This document shows positions 1 to 6,702 of a stretch of 7,859 nt of DNA, piece after piece (the stretch's first letter is position 1; the number at the start of each line of letters is the position of its first letter). Location of the stretch: assembly GCA_031370745.1 (NCBI GenBank), contig JANMQX010000203.1:1-7859 (forward strand), given 5' to 3'. The DNA is from JAENVT01 sp031370745. Lineage in GTDB: Bacteria; Actinomycetota; Acidimicrobiia; Acidimicrobiales; Ilumatobacteraceae. The notes under the pieces are model-generated. The model saw nothing but the letters and a program-made list of their open reading frames with translations, was not told the origin of the DNA and made no database searches. Position numbers and translations under genes: made by a program.

Positions 1-23
1 ATCGCTATCGTGACGGTTTCGCC

Positions 24-105
24 GCGGGCGTGGCGAAACTGGCAGACGCGCAGGGTTTAGGTCCCTGTTCCGCAAGGAGTGTGGGTTCAAGTCCCTCCGC
101 CCGCA
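24..105 (+). tRNA. tRNA-Leu (anticodon UAG)
   Basis: This is a class II tRNA that folds by eye. The seven-base acceptor stem GCGGGCG (24-30) pairs perfectly with CGCCCGC (98-104), and the discriminator is A105. The D stem is GCG/CGC (33-35 with 47-49). The anticodon stem CAGGG/CCCTG (51-55 with 63-67) closes the loop TTTAGGT, which puts TAG at 58-60, so it reads CUA and other CUN leucine codons. The long variable arm (68-79) is a short stem capped by the tetraloop GCAA (72-75), and the T loop is TTCAAGT (86-92). The long arm and A73 both fit leucine identity. CCA is not encoded: the bases after 105 are CTA. The second T-stem pair (82 with 96) is a T/T mismatch; everything else pairs well. No promoter or terminator was recognised around it. 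Confidence 0.96.
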
Positions 106-130
106 CTACCACGACGTTGCACGGGGCTTC

Positions 131-820
131 ATGAAGATCGACATTCAGTACAGCCCCGGTGCCAACGATTGGCCGACTCTGCGCGACGCCATCATGCGCG
201 CCGAAGCCGAGGGATACGACACCACCTGGGTCTTCGATCACTTCGACGGAGCCATGATCCAAGGCGACAGGCCGATGCTGGAGTGCTTCACGTTGCTCGG
301 TGCGCTGGCCGCGGCAACCAGCACCATCGGCCTCGGCGCGCTCGTCGTCAACGTCGCCAATCGTCATCCGGCAGTGGCTGCTGCAGCAGCGTCTAGCGTG
401 CAGCGCATCAGCAATGGGCGATTGACGCTTGGACTCGGCGCAGGCACAGCGCCGAACAGCAAATGGAGCGGCGAGCATGTTGCCCGCGACATGCCGCTCC
501 AGGCCAACATCGCCGATCGACATGCGGCGGTCGTCGAGCAGATTCGATGGGTCCGAGATCTACCTGAACCGATTCCGATCATCGTCGGCGTCAACAGCGT
601 TCGACTGGCGGTAATCGCCGGGGAGATCGCCGACGGCATCAATGTTCGGATGACCAACGAGCGTGCCGGCGAATTCGTCAAGGTCGCTCGCGATGCTGCG
701 GGAGATCGTCCATTCGAGATCAGCGGATGGACGTTCGAAGAAGTCGACGACGTGCGCGAGGTGGCCGACGAGCTGAGCCTCGATCGTCTGGTGCTGACGC
801 GGCTGGGCGCGATCACGTGA
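131..820 (+). CDS. Short LLM-class (luciferase-like, probably F420-dependent) oxidoreductase
   Basis: The 229-residue protein belongs to the bacterial luciferase-like TIM-barrel superfamily, whose actinobacterial members mostly move hydride with coenzyme F420 (some use FMN). The N-terminus gives strand 1 (KIDIQYSPG), then GYDTTWVFDHFD (residues 28-39), the usual 'W..DH' cofactor-side segment. The family signature lies at 79-105: RHP, then a helix, then RISNGRLTLGLGAG. Near the C-terminus PIPIIVGVNS (148-156) and AGEIADGINVR (163-173) match the late barrel strands. It is shorter than the usual 280-350 residues; the segment between strands 5 and 7 appears trimmed, and no frameshift is visible. 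The ATG at 131 starts right at the conserved first strand; upstream there is only a weak GGGG purine run. The stop overlaps the next gene's GTG by four bases, which implies co-translation. The substrate cannot be told from sequence, and F420 rather than FMN is an inference. Confidence 0.85.
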   Translation: MKIDIQYSPGANDWPTLRDAIMRAEAEGYDTTWVFDHFDGAMIQGDRPMLECFTLLGALAAATSTIGLGALVVNVANRHPAVAAAAASSVQRISNGRLTLGLGAGTAPNSKWSGEHVARDMPLQANIADRHAAVVEQIRWVRDLPEPIPIIVGVNSVRLAVIAGEIADGINVRMTNERAGEFVKVARDAAGDRPFEISGWTFEEVDDVREVADELSLDRLVLTRLGAIT

Positions 821-1815
821 AGCTCGCCGAGTTGTCGACGCCGGCCCTGTTGATCGATGCCGATGTGCTCGAACACAACTTGGCGACGATGGCCGCTGTG
901 CTTCCCGGCGGCAGGCTTCGGCCGCACGTCAAGGCCCACAAATGCACGTCACTGGCATTGGCTCAGCGCGCCCACGGACACCGATCGTTCACGTGCGCAA
1001 CGCCTCGCGAGGTGATCGGAATGGTGGCCGCTGGTCTTGGCGATGATCTTCTGCTGGCCAACGAAGTGCTCGACCCGCAGCGGCTCGGCGCAATGGCTGC
1101 GTTGCAGGATCGGGCAGTGATCACGATCGCTGTCGACTCCCACGAGACGGTCGATGCCGCCGCGACCGCTGGCCTCAAGTACGCCCTCGTCGACGTCAAC
1201 ATCGGCTTGCCGCGGTGTGGTTGCAAACCGAGCGATGCCGGCCACCTTGCCGACTACGCCCGCTCACAGGGGATGGTGGTTCGAGGCGTGATGGGTTACG
1301 AGGGTCACCTGATGGCGATATCCGATCGAATTGAGCAGCGCGCCAAGGTTGCAGAATCGGTGGAGAAGTTGATGGTCGCCAGCCTGCTCGTCGGCGGCGA
1401 CATCGTCAGCGCTGGTGGCACCGGCACGTACGACCTGCACGACCAGGTCACCGAGATCCAGGCCGGCAGCTACGCGCTGATGGACACTCACTACGGCGGG
1501 CGCGGCCACCCCTTCAAACAAGCCTGTTTCGTGCTGGCCACCGTCATCTCATCGAACAAAGAGTTCGCTGTTGGTGATGCCGGATTGAAGACGCAGGGGA
1601 TGGATCATGGCAACCCGTCGATCGACGGCGCAAACGTCTGGTTCCTGTCCGACGAACACGTCACCTTCTCGCCGACCGCGCAGATGACAGTCGGCCAGAA
1701 GGTCACGTTGATTCCGGCGCACATCGATCCCACGATGACGATGCACGAAGTGGCATGGCTCGTTCGTGGCGACGAGGTGATCGATCGTTGGCCGATCGAT
1801 TTGCGCAACTGGTAG
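817..1815 (+). CDS. D-threonine aldolase / D-serine dehydratase-like PLP enzyme (alanine racemase fold)
   Basis: The 332-residue protein has a fold-type III PLP barrel (about 8-230) followed by the D-serine dehydratase-like C-terminal beta domain (about 240-332). RPHVKAHK (35-42) holds the expected PLP lysine, K39. VDVNIGLPRCG (125-135), GYEGHL (160-165) and the phosphate-binding SAGGTGTYD (198-206) are the other family marks. The C-terminal metal motif reads H302-I-D304. In this family, as known, H-x-D is the Mn-type site of D-threonine aldolases, whereas Zn-dependent D-serine dehydratases have H-x-C. That favours retro-aldol cleavage of D-3-hydroxy amino acids to glycine plus aldehyde, but the substrate is inferred. 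The GTG at 817 was chosen because the family N-terminus (LSTPALLIDADVLEHN) begins there and it forms a GTGA overlap with the preceding stop; the frame stays open back to 727, but that stretch only shadows the oxidoreductase gene. Family assignment is firm; the exact reaction is not. Confidence 0.88.
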   Translation: MKLAELSTPALLIDADVLEHNLATMAAVLPGGRLRPHVKAHKCTSLALAQRAHGHRSFTCATPREVIGMVAAGLGDDLLLANEVLDPQRLGAMAALQDRAVITIAVDSHETVDAAATAGLKYALVDVNIGLPRCGCKPSDAGHLADYARSQGMVVRGVMGYEGHLMAISDRIEQRAKVAESVEKLMVASLLVGGDIVSAGGTGTYDLHDQVTEIQAGSYALMDTHYGGRGHPFKQACFVLATVISSNKEFAVGDAGLKTQGMDHGNPSIDGANVWFLSDEHVTFSPTAQMTVGQKVTLIPAHIDPTMTMHEVAWLVRGDEVIDRWPIDLRNW

Positions 1816-1824
1816 CGCCCAACT

Positions 1825-1862
1825 GAGCGGTTCCGGCGAGGACACAACCGGGCTGCCCGCTC
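1825..1862. terminator. Possible bidirectional hairpin between convergent genes
   Basis: The 53-base gap between the aldolase-like gene and rdgB contains GAGCGG (1825-1830) complementary to CCGCTC (1857-1862), with an inner CCGG (1833-1836) that can pair with CCGG (1848-1851). Its position between two convergent stops suits a shared terminator. The stem is interrupted by unequal internal loops and no T-run follows on either strand, so it is at best a weak or factor-assisted terminator. Confidence 0.3.
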
Positions 1863-1868
1863 GTGCGG

Positions 1869-2465
1869 TCACCCAAGATGGTCGGATTCGCGCAGCGCCG
1901 CCAGCAGGGCGTGCAAAGCGCGGGCACGATGCGAGATCTGGTTCTTCGCGGCATCGCTCATCTGGGCAAAGGAGCGACCGTCGCCATCATCGGGGATGAA
2001 CACCGGGTCGTAGCCGAACCCGCGATCACCGAGCTCGGCAGTGGCGATCATTCCTTCACAGACGCCTTCGACTGCGAGTTCACGGCCATCCGGCCAAACC
2101 ACCATCACCGCCGACACGAAGCTGGCTCTCCGGTTGATCGTGTCACCGAGATCGTGGAGCAGCTTGGCGCGATTGTCAGCGTAGGTCGCATCCTCTCCGG
2201 CGAATCGTGCCGCGTAGATGCCGGGTGCCCCGCCAATGGCGTCGACGAACAGGCCGGTGTCGTCGCTGACGGCAGGCAGACCGGTTGCAGCACAGATCGC
2301 CGCGGCCTTGAGCCTGGCGTTTCCGATCAATGTGTCGGCATCCTCGGCGACCTCTGGGACTTCTGGCGGACGGGGCAACAGATCCACCATGCCGTCGAGG
2401 ATTGCCGCAATCTCCATCACCTTGTCGGGATTGGCCGACGCACAGACCAGTCGAAGGGCTGCCAT
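1869..2465 (-). CDS. rdgB: XTP/dITP diphosphatase (non-canonical purine NTP pyrophosphatase, RdgB/HAM1)
   Basis: The 198-residue cytosolic enzyme hydrolyses dITP, XTP and related deaminated purine nucleotides to monophosphate and pyrophosphate, keeping them out of DNA and RNA. The full HAM1 set is present: ASANPDK (9-15) for the phosphates, SDDTGLFVDAIGG (67-79) with the catalytic-pocket aspartates, PGIYAARFAG (81-90), GFGYDPVF (149-156) and KNQISHR (174-180). Length is normal for the family. In the motif usually written F-A-E-L/M the glutamate is replaced by glutamine (Q168), a mild deviation. The ATG lies two bases after the rph stop (TAA-CG-ATG) with no clear Shine-Dalgarno, so translation is probably coupled to rph. 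It is the last gene of the murI-rph-rdgB run, and the rph-rdgB order is common in Actinomycetota. Confidence 0.96.
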   Translation of the reverse strand: MAALRLVCASANPDKVMEIAAILDGMVDLLPRPPEVPEVAEDADTLIGNARLKAAAICAATGLPAVSDDTGLFVDAIGGAPGIYAARFAGEDATYADNRAKLLHDLGDTINRRASFVSAVMVVWPDGRELAVEGVCEGMIATAELGDRGFGYDPVFIPDDGDGRSFAQMSDAAKNQISHRARALHALLAALRESDHLG

Positions 2466-2467
2466 CG

Positions 2468-3226
2468 TTATCGACCGAGCGGGCGAGGCTCGGGCGGAAC
2501 CGAGACCATCTCGGCTTGCAGCGCCATGATCTCCATCACTCCACCTGATGCAAGTTCCAACAGCATGTCGAGCTCGCCCCGCGAGAACGCCGCTCCCTCC
2601 GCAGTGCCCTGCACCTCGACGAACAACGGCTCGCCGCCGTCTTTGCCCAGCATCACCACGTTCATATCGACCTCGGCGGTCGAATCCTCCACGTATGGGA
2701 GGTCGAGCATCGGCAAACCACCAACGATGCCGACACTGATCGCCGCGCAGAATGAGTGCAGCGGATGAGTCTTGATGACCTTGTTCTGGACGAGCCGGGC
2801 GAGAGCGTCGTGCAGGGCAAGGTAGCCACCACAGATGCTTGCCGTGCGTGTGCCACCGTCGGCCTGCAGCACGTCACAGTCGACAACCACCTGGCGCTCG
2901 CCCAGGAACTGCATATCGCACGCGGCACGCAGCGAGCGACCGATCAACCGTTGGATCTCGACGGTGCGGCCGCTCTGCTTGCCCTTGGCCGCCTCGCGAT
3001 CAATGCGCTCCGGCGACGCACCCGGCAGCATCGAATACTCGGCGGTCACCCAACCCTTACCGGTGTTCTTCATCCACCGCGGCACGTTCTCGTCGATCGA
3101 CGCCGTGCACAACACCCTGGTCCGACCGAAGGTGACGAGAACACTGCCGGCGGCCATTTCGGTGTAGTCGCGCTCGAACGTGATCGGACGCATTTCATCG
3201 GCGGCGCGGCCATCGGGGCGGATCAT
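2468..3226 (-). CDS. rph: Ribonuclease PH
   Basis: The 252-residue 3'-5' phosphorolytic exoribonuclease trims nucleotides from the 3' end of tRNA precursors using inorganic phosphate; family members form hexameric rings. The N-terminus RPDGRAADEMRPITFERDYT (3-22) is the standard RNase PH opening. SGRTVEIQRLIGRSLRA (85-101) carries R87, and DVLQADGGTRTA (118-129) carries T126 and R127, corresponding to the phosphate-binding Arg86, Thr125 and Arg126 of characterised enzymes. VEVQGTAEG near the C-terminus completes the fold. The frame is open 42 codons further upstream to 3352, but that part reads into murI and does not resemble the family. The ATG at 3226 has a strong AAGGAG seven bases upstream. 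It lies 37 bases after murI and two bases before rdgB, so a shared transcript is likely. Confidence 0.97.
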   Translation of the reverse strand: MIRPDGRAADEMRPITFERDYTEMAAGSVLVTFGRTRVLCTASIDENVPRWMKNTGKGWVTAEYSMLPGASPERIDREAAKGKQSGRTVEIQRLIGRSLRAACDMQFLGERQVVVDCDVLQADGGTRTASICGGYLALHDALARLVQNKVIKTHPLHSFCAAISVGIVGGLPMLDLPYVEDSTAEVDMNVVMLGKDGGEPLFVEVQGTAEGAAFSRGELDMLLELASGGVMEIMALQAEMVSVPPEPRPLGR

Positions 3227-3233
3227 GTGTGTG

Positions 3234-3239
3234 CTCCTT
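3234..3239 (-). promoter_or_regulatory. Ribosome binding site of rph (AAGGAG)
   Basis: On the minus strand AAGGAG sits seven bases before the ATG at 3226. It is the best Shine-Dalgarno in the window and decides the rph start against the upstream in-frame extension. Confidence 0.9.
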
Positions 3240-3263
3240 GAGTTGTGAGAACGGTGGCGTGCG

Positions 3264-4073
3264 TCATTCGAGCGGGTGCCAGTGGTCGGCCGCGCCCAGT
3301 TCCGGTCCAAGCAGGCGACCACCGAGATCGGCAAACCACGAGATGTCGCCACTCGACAAGAATCGATGTTCTACCGGTTGGCCAGCAACTTCGGCACGCA
3401 GCAAATCGAGCCGCTGCAGCAATTCCCGCGTGGCGAACGCTGTTTCATCGGCACTCGACACCAACGTCACATCCGGACCCATCGCATCGCCGATCACGCG
3501 AGCGAGGTAGGGATAGTGCGTGCAGCCGAGCAACAGCGCGTCGACGCCGGCGTCCTTGACAGGTGCCAACAACCGCTCGGCGAGGATGGTGATCTCGTCG
3601 CCCGACGTTTGGCCACGCTCGACGAATTCGACAAAGCCTGGGCACGCTGTCGCAGTCAGGTCGACGTCGGCACCCGTCGAGGCAACGGCTCGTTCGTACG
3701 CTCCTGACCCGATCGCACCGACCGTGCCGATAACACCAACGCGTCCCGACGTGCTGGCTTTCACCAGTGCGCGAGCACCCGGCTCGACGACATCGACGAC
3801 GAGCACTGGCAACTCCTGTCGCAGCACGTCAAGCGCTGCGGCCGACGCAGTGTTGCATGCCACCACCACCGCCTTGACAGCGTGTTGCTTCACCAGGCTC
3901 CACGCCAACTGTCGGGCGAATTCGCGAACCTCGGCTTGCGGTCGCGGCCCGTACGGGTAGCGCCCCGTGTCGCCGATGTAGACGAGGTTTTCGGCGGGCA
4001 GCAGGTCGATCACCGCGCGGGCAACGGTGAGTCCACCGAATCCACTGTCGAACATCCCGATCGGTCGGGCCAT
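3264..4073 (-). CDS. murI: Glutamate racemase
   Basis: The 269-residue cytosolic enzyme interconverts L- and D-glutamate without cofactor and supplies D-Glu for the peptidoglycan stem peptide. It opens with PIGMFDSGFGGLTV (4-17), which includes the catalytic-site Asp9 and Ser10, followed by YIGDTGRYPYG (32-42). The two catalytic cysteines are C73 in VACNTAS and C184 in GCTHYP, so the enzyme is predicted active. Length matches the family (about 260-275). The frame stays open to 4226, but conserved sequence begins at residue 2-4. The ATG at 4073 was chosen; an in-frame ATG at 4085, adding four residues, is an alternative, and neither has a well-spaced Shine-Dalgarno. It heads the murI-rph-rdgB run and is divergent from the transporter gene. 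In mycobacteria murI also lies between cysM and rph. Confidence 0.96.
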   Translation of the reverse strand: MARPIGMFDSGFGGLTVARAVIDLLPAENLVYIGDTGRYPYGPRPQAEVREFARQLAWSLVKQHAVKAVVVACNTASAAALDVLRQELPVLVVDVVEPGARALVKASTSGRVGVIGTVGAIGSGAYERAVASTGADVDLTATACPGFVEFVERGQTSGDEITILAERLLAPVKDAGVDALLLGCTHYPYLARVIGDAMGPDVTLVSSADETAFATRELLQRLDLLRAEVAGQPVEHRFLSSGDISWFADLGGRLLGPELGAADHWHPLE

Positions 4074-4134
4074 CTCGCCACACATATCGATGGGCCAGGC
4101 TACGTCGGCACAACGTTCTACGCTCGACCTCCAC
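4074..4134. promoter_or_regulatory. 61-base divergent spacer between murI and the EamA transporter gene
   Basis: Both flanking genes must start from promoters in or near this spacer. On the plus strand TACGCT (4119-4124) matches the minimal TAnnnT -10 pattern and would place transcription start within about four bases of the ATG at 4135. On the minus strand TATGTG (4086-4081) is a poorer -10 match at a spacing that would also give an almost leaderless murI message. No convincing -35 element and no Shine-Dalgarno was seen for either start. The promoter positions are inferences. Confidence 0.3.
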
Positions 4135-4962
4135 ATGCTGACCGCAACCATTTTGGCGCTCGTGGCCGCGGTCCTCCACGCTGCCTGGAACCTCTCGGTC
4201 AAGCAGTCGGTCAGCGATCGGTTCATCGCCCTGTGGGGTCAGTTCTTCTTTGCCGGCATCCTGGCCCTCGTCGTGCTGGTGATCGGCGGCGGGATTCCCG
4301 CACGCGGATTCGTGTGGGCCGCCGTGTCGGGCCTCGCCCATGTTCCGTATTGCGTACTGCTGGCCAAGGCCTACGACGTCGGTGACTTCTCCCGGGCATA
4401 CCCGATCGCTCGCGGGGGCGGCGCGTTGTTGGCCGGGCTTGGCGGCATCGTGTTGCTCAGCGACTCGTTCGCGCCGATCGGTGTCGTGGGGATGGGCGTT
4501 GTCGCAATCGGGCTGATCACGCTCGCTGGTCGCGGCGCGTCGGCACAGGTGGTCGCCGCGCTCGGCGTGGCGGCAACGATCGGGGTGTACTCCGTTGTCG
4601 ACGCGAAGGGCATCCGCAGCATCGATACCCCGCTGTACGCGGCTGCGTCGTTCACATGCGTCGCCGCGACGACGACGATCTACGCGCTCGGTACTGGTCG
4701 TGTGCGCGAGATGGTGGCGGCCGCACGAACCTACTGGCGTCGCTTCTTGATCATGGGCGTTGCCTCAGGCATCACGTACGCATTGGTGCAGATCGCCTTC
4801 CAACGCGCTGCTGTTGGATACGTGACCTGCTTGCGCGAGTCGAGCGTGGTGATCGCTGCGTTCGTCGGGTCGCGGTACCTCGGCGAGGGCCAAGTGGTGC
4901 GTCGCACGGCGGCGGCGATCGTTGTAGTCGTCGGGCTGTTGCTGCTGGTGCTCGGCCAATGA
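4135..4962 (+). CDS. EamA/DMT-family integral membrane transporter
   Basis: The 275-residue protein is very hydrophobic, with about ten predicted membrane segments in two similar halves, the layout of the drug/metabolite transporter (EamA) superfamily of small-molecule exporters and importers. Family-like marks are LHAAWN at the end of the first helix (14-19), DFSRAYPIARG (84-94) between helices 3 and 4, and LRESSVVIAAFVGSRYLGE (233-251) in the second repeat, followed by a terminal helix rich in valine and leucine. The ATG at 4135 begins directly with the first helix. The frame is open back to 4027, but that extension lies inside murI on the other strand and adds a non-hydrophobic lead. It is transcribed against its neighbours and ends only 13 bases from the sortase gene's stop (convergent). 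The substrate cannot be predicted; amino acids or metabolites are typical of the superfamily. Confidence 0.88.
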   Translation: MLTATILALVAAVLHAAWNLSVKQSVSDRFIALWGQFFFAGILALVVLVIGGGIPARGFVWAAVSGLAHVPYCVLLAKAYDVGDFSRAYPIARGGGALLAGLGGIVLLSDSFAPIGVVGMGVVAIGLITLAGRGASAQVVAALGVAATIGVYSVVDAKGIRSIDTPLYAAASFTCVAATTTIYALGTGRVREMVAAARTYWRRFLIMGVASGITYALVQIAFQRAAVGYVTCLRESSVVIAAFVGSRYLGEGQVVRRTAAAIVVVVGLLLLVLGQ

Positions 4963-4975
4963 CCCGCTGCGACGG

Positions 4976-6661
4976 TCAGGTCACGCTGACGAGGCGAGCT
5001 GTCGTAACCCATCGGAAGGTGACCGAGCGCGGTGGCGTGCATGCAACCAACTGCACAGAAGCAAGTCCGGCCTTGAGACCGATGCTGTTGATGATGTTGA
5101 AGCTGGGAACCGTCACGTCCTGGCGCACGACGATGTAGTTGTAGGAGTGGCCGTCGTCACCGATCAGGCTGATTCCGGCGCCGATCGGGATGAGGTTGAT
5201 GTTGAGGAACGGGGCGCCGTGCGTGGTTCGGTGCCCGAACAACACGATGTTCCCGGGCGTCGCCAACTCGGCGGCACCGTTCCACGTGGCGGCGACACCA
5301 AGGTTGGCTACGGCGTCGAGGTTGGTACCGGTGCCGACAGGAAGTGACATGCCGATAGACGCGGTGTCGACCTCGCGTGCCGTCGCCGGACCATAGACCG
5401 GATTGATCGGCGGCGCGAGCACGGCGTTCGTGGGCGGCCCCAAGTACCATCCGTTGAGGTCGGCGATGAGGTGCAGACCCGATTGTGTGAACAGGCTGAT
5501 CCCGCGATTGCTTGCCCTGACGATCGCGTGGTTGGCAATCGTCTGATCCCATGTGTCGACGTTGAGGTTGGATGCGGTCGGGCGGTTGACACCCGCTGGA
5601 AATGCGGTGACGAAGCCACCGAGCATCGACTGGGTTCCGGTGATGTTGATTGCTGCTGCCGAGACTTGACCGGGAGGGCCGAACACAGGGAATTCGAGCG
5701 TGCTGCCACCCCACGTCGGCATGGCGAACGAGTTACGAGAATCGAGGAGCCGGGTGGGATTGGACGGCAAGAAGAGCCCGTCGGTCGTGATGGCCGCTGT
5801 TTCCCCGGTAAACCAACCGGCGACATCAACGATGAGGTGACCGCCGCCTTGGCTGTACACATTGAATGCCGCGACACCCGACAGCAAGACGATCGCCTGG
5901 CCGGCGCGGGTCTCACCGGGTTGGTCGATGTTGAGATTGCTGGCGTTGGGCCGCTGTTGGCCAAGTGGATATGCCGTCCAAAAACCTGTGCCGGTGACAG
6001 TCGCAGTGATGTTGACGACCACAGCCACTGCGTCGGCCGGCACCCCGGCGGCACTGACATCAACGCGTTCACTTGTCGTGCCGGTGACGCCGCCACCGCG
6101 GTCTCGAGTGTCGAGCACTCGGAACGCACCGTCAGGACGCGTCACGAGGCGGCCCTTGCTCACAGGACTCGCCACAGGGACGTAAGCACCCGACACGTCG
6201 ACTGCGACGTCCATCTTGCGTTGCATGTACACATCGACCGAGCCACCTGCACCGAGCTTGACCGTGGCCATGTTGGCCATCACCTGACCGGCGCCGTCGA
6301 AGTTGACATTGGAGGCGGTCGGCAGGTCGGTGCCGGACGGATAGACCGTGACGTAGCCGGGCGCTGTTGTGTTGACGCCCGTGACGTTGAGAACCGCTGC
6401 GGTGGCGTTGGTGGGAACTCCACCGCGCCCGGCGACTTGCACGCGTACCACTTGGTCGGAGAGCCGTGTGTATCCGAATGCGCCTTCCTCGGGACGTGTG
6501 TCCGCGAGCCTCGAAGGTGCCACTGCCTGGAACGCGGACGAACCAGGAATGACCGTCGCGGCCTCGACCGGTGAAACCGAGAGCCCCATGGTCGGGAGCA
6601 TCACTTGACCGGCCGTCACGAGGAGTGTCAGAGCAAGCACCTTCGGTGCGGTGAATCTCAT
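4976..6661 (-). CDS. Secreted three-repeat protein with C-terminal class E-like sortase domain
   Basis: The 561-residue protein has a basic N-terminus, a hydrophobic helix (about 7-28) and a possible signal peptidase site after VEA near residue 34, so it is exported or held as a signal anchor. Three beta-rich repeats follow (49-162, 179-285, 302-407), each opening with L-x-D-T/S-R, passing through P-T/N-A-S-N-x-N-x-D and ending in a D-x-x-G-aromatic strand. The C-terminal part (about 427-559) is a sortase: GHRTTHGAPF carries His477, LVACTPP carries Cys541, and Arg550 lies nine residues after the cysteine, as in class E enzymes. Sortases are cell-wall transpeptidases that cleave a sorting motif and join the protein to peptidoglycan or pilin. 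The ATG at 6661 was preferred over GTG 6670 because AAGGTG lies six bases before it. The domain order is unusual for a sortase. No target with a sorting signal was seen in the window. Confidence 0.87.
   Translation of the reverse strand: MRFTAPKVLALTLLVTAGQVMLPTMGLSVSPVEAATVIPGSSAFQAVAPSRLADTRPEEGAFGYTRLSDQVVRVQVAGRGGVPTNATAAVLNVTGVNTTAPGYVTVYPSGTDLPTASNVNFDGAGQVMANMATVKLGAGGSVDVYMQRKMDVAVDVSGAYVPVASPVSKGRLVTRPDGAFRVLDTRDRGGGVTGTTSERVDVSAAGVPADAVAVVVNITATVTGTGFWTAYPLGQQRPNASNLNIDQPGETRAGQAIVLLSGVAAFNVYSQGGGHLIVDVAGWFTGETAAITTDGLFLPSNPTRLLDSRNSFAMPTWGGSTLEFPVFGPPGQVSAAAINITGTQSMLGGFVTAFPAGVNRPTASNLNVDTWDQTIANHAIVRASNRGISLFTQSGLHLIADLNGWYLGPPTNAVLAPPINPVYGPATAREVDTASIGMSLPVGTGTNLDAVANLGVAATWNGAAELATPGNIVLFGHRTTHGAPFLNINLIPIGAGISLIGDDGHSYNYIVVRQDVTVPSFNIINSIGLKAGLASVQLVACTPPRSVTFRWVTTARLVSVT
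5441..6517 (-). repeat. Three tandem diverged protein repeats (about 105-115 residues each) in the sortase gene
   Basis: The units lie at 6176-6517, 5807-6127 and 5441-5758. Aligned by eye, they share openings RLADTRP / RVLDTRD / RLLDSRN, a core AAVLNVTG / AVVVNITA / AAINITG, then PTASNVNFD / PNASNLNID / PTASNLNVD, and endings VDVSGAYV / VDVAGWFT / ADLNGWYL. Similarity is at protein level; the DNA has diverged, apart from short stretches encoding the S-N-L-N block, so the duplication is old. From memory, the same repeat occurs in many secreted actinobacterial hydrolases and surface proteins, where its role is thought structural or adhesive. Confidence 0.85.
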
Positions 6662-6667
6662 TCGTGA

Positions 6668-6673
6668 CACCTT
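6668..6673 (-). promoter_or_regulatory. Ribosome binding site of the repeat-sortase gene (AAGGTG)
   Basis: On the minus strand AAGGTG lies six bases before the ATG at 6661. The last three bases of this motif are the GTG of the alternative start at 6670, which itself has no Shine-Dalgarno, so the ATG is favoured. Confidence 0.65.
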
Positions 6674-6686
6674 AAACGACGATCGC

Positions 6687-6700
6687 CTCCCAGGAGGGAG
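6687..6700. other. Small inverted repeat between cysM and the repeat-sortase gene
   Basis: CTCCC (6687-6691) and GGGAG (6696-6700) can form a five-base-pair stem with a four-base loop, just after the cysM stop and before the sortase gene's ribosome site. There is no T-run directly after it, so a terminator is doubtful. It might separate or attenuate the two genes, or be chance in GC-rich DNA. Confidence 0.3.
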
Positions 6701-6702
6701 CG

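Noticed and set aside
727..816. N-terminal extension of the aldolase-like gene to an ATG at 727
   Set aside because: The extra 30 residues are arginine-rich, overlap the oxidoreductase gene in another frame and lie outside the family; GTG 817 fits the family start and the four-base overlap.
1863..2768. A 301-codon plus-strand open frame across rdgB and rph
   Set aside because: Antisense to two certain genes; no family motif and low-complexity C-terminal serine/proline content.
3227..3352. N-terminal extension of rph into murI
   Set aside because: It does not resemble RNase PH, while ATG 3226 has AAGGAG at good spacing.
4027..4134. N-terminal extension of the EamA transporter into murI
   Set aside because: It would overlap the conserved murI N-terminus on the other strand and adds a non-hydrophobic stretch before the first helix.
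5327..5344. LPVGTG in the sortase protein, resembling an LPxTG sorting signal
   Set aside because: The spacing is wrong (one residue too many), it lies inside the start of the sortase domain, and no hydrophobic helix with a basic tail follows at the C-terminus.
5471..6574. A 367-codon plus-strand open frame across the repeat-sortase gene
   Set aside because: It lies antisense to a gene with clear domains, has no recognisable motif and an arginine/histidine/cysteine-rich composition typical of GC-rich shadow frames.
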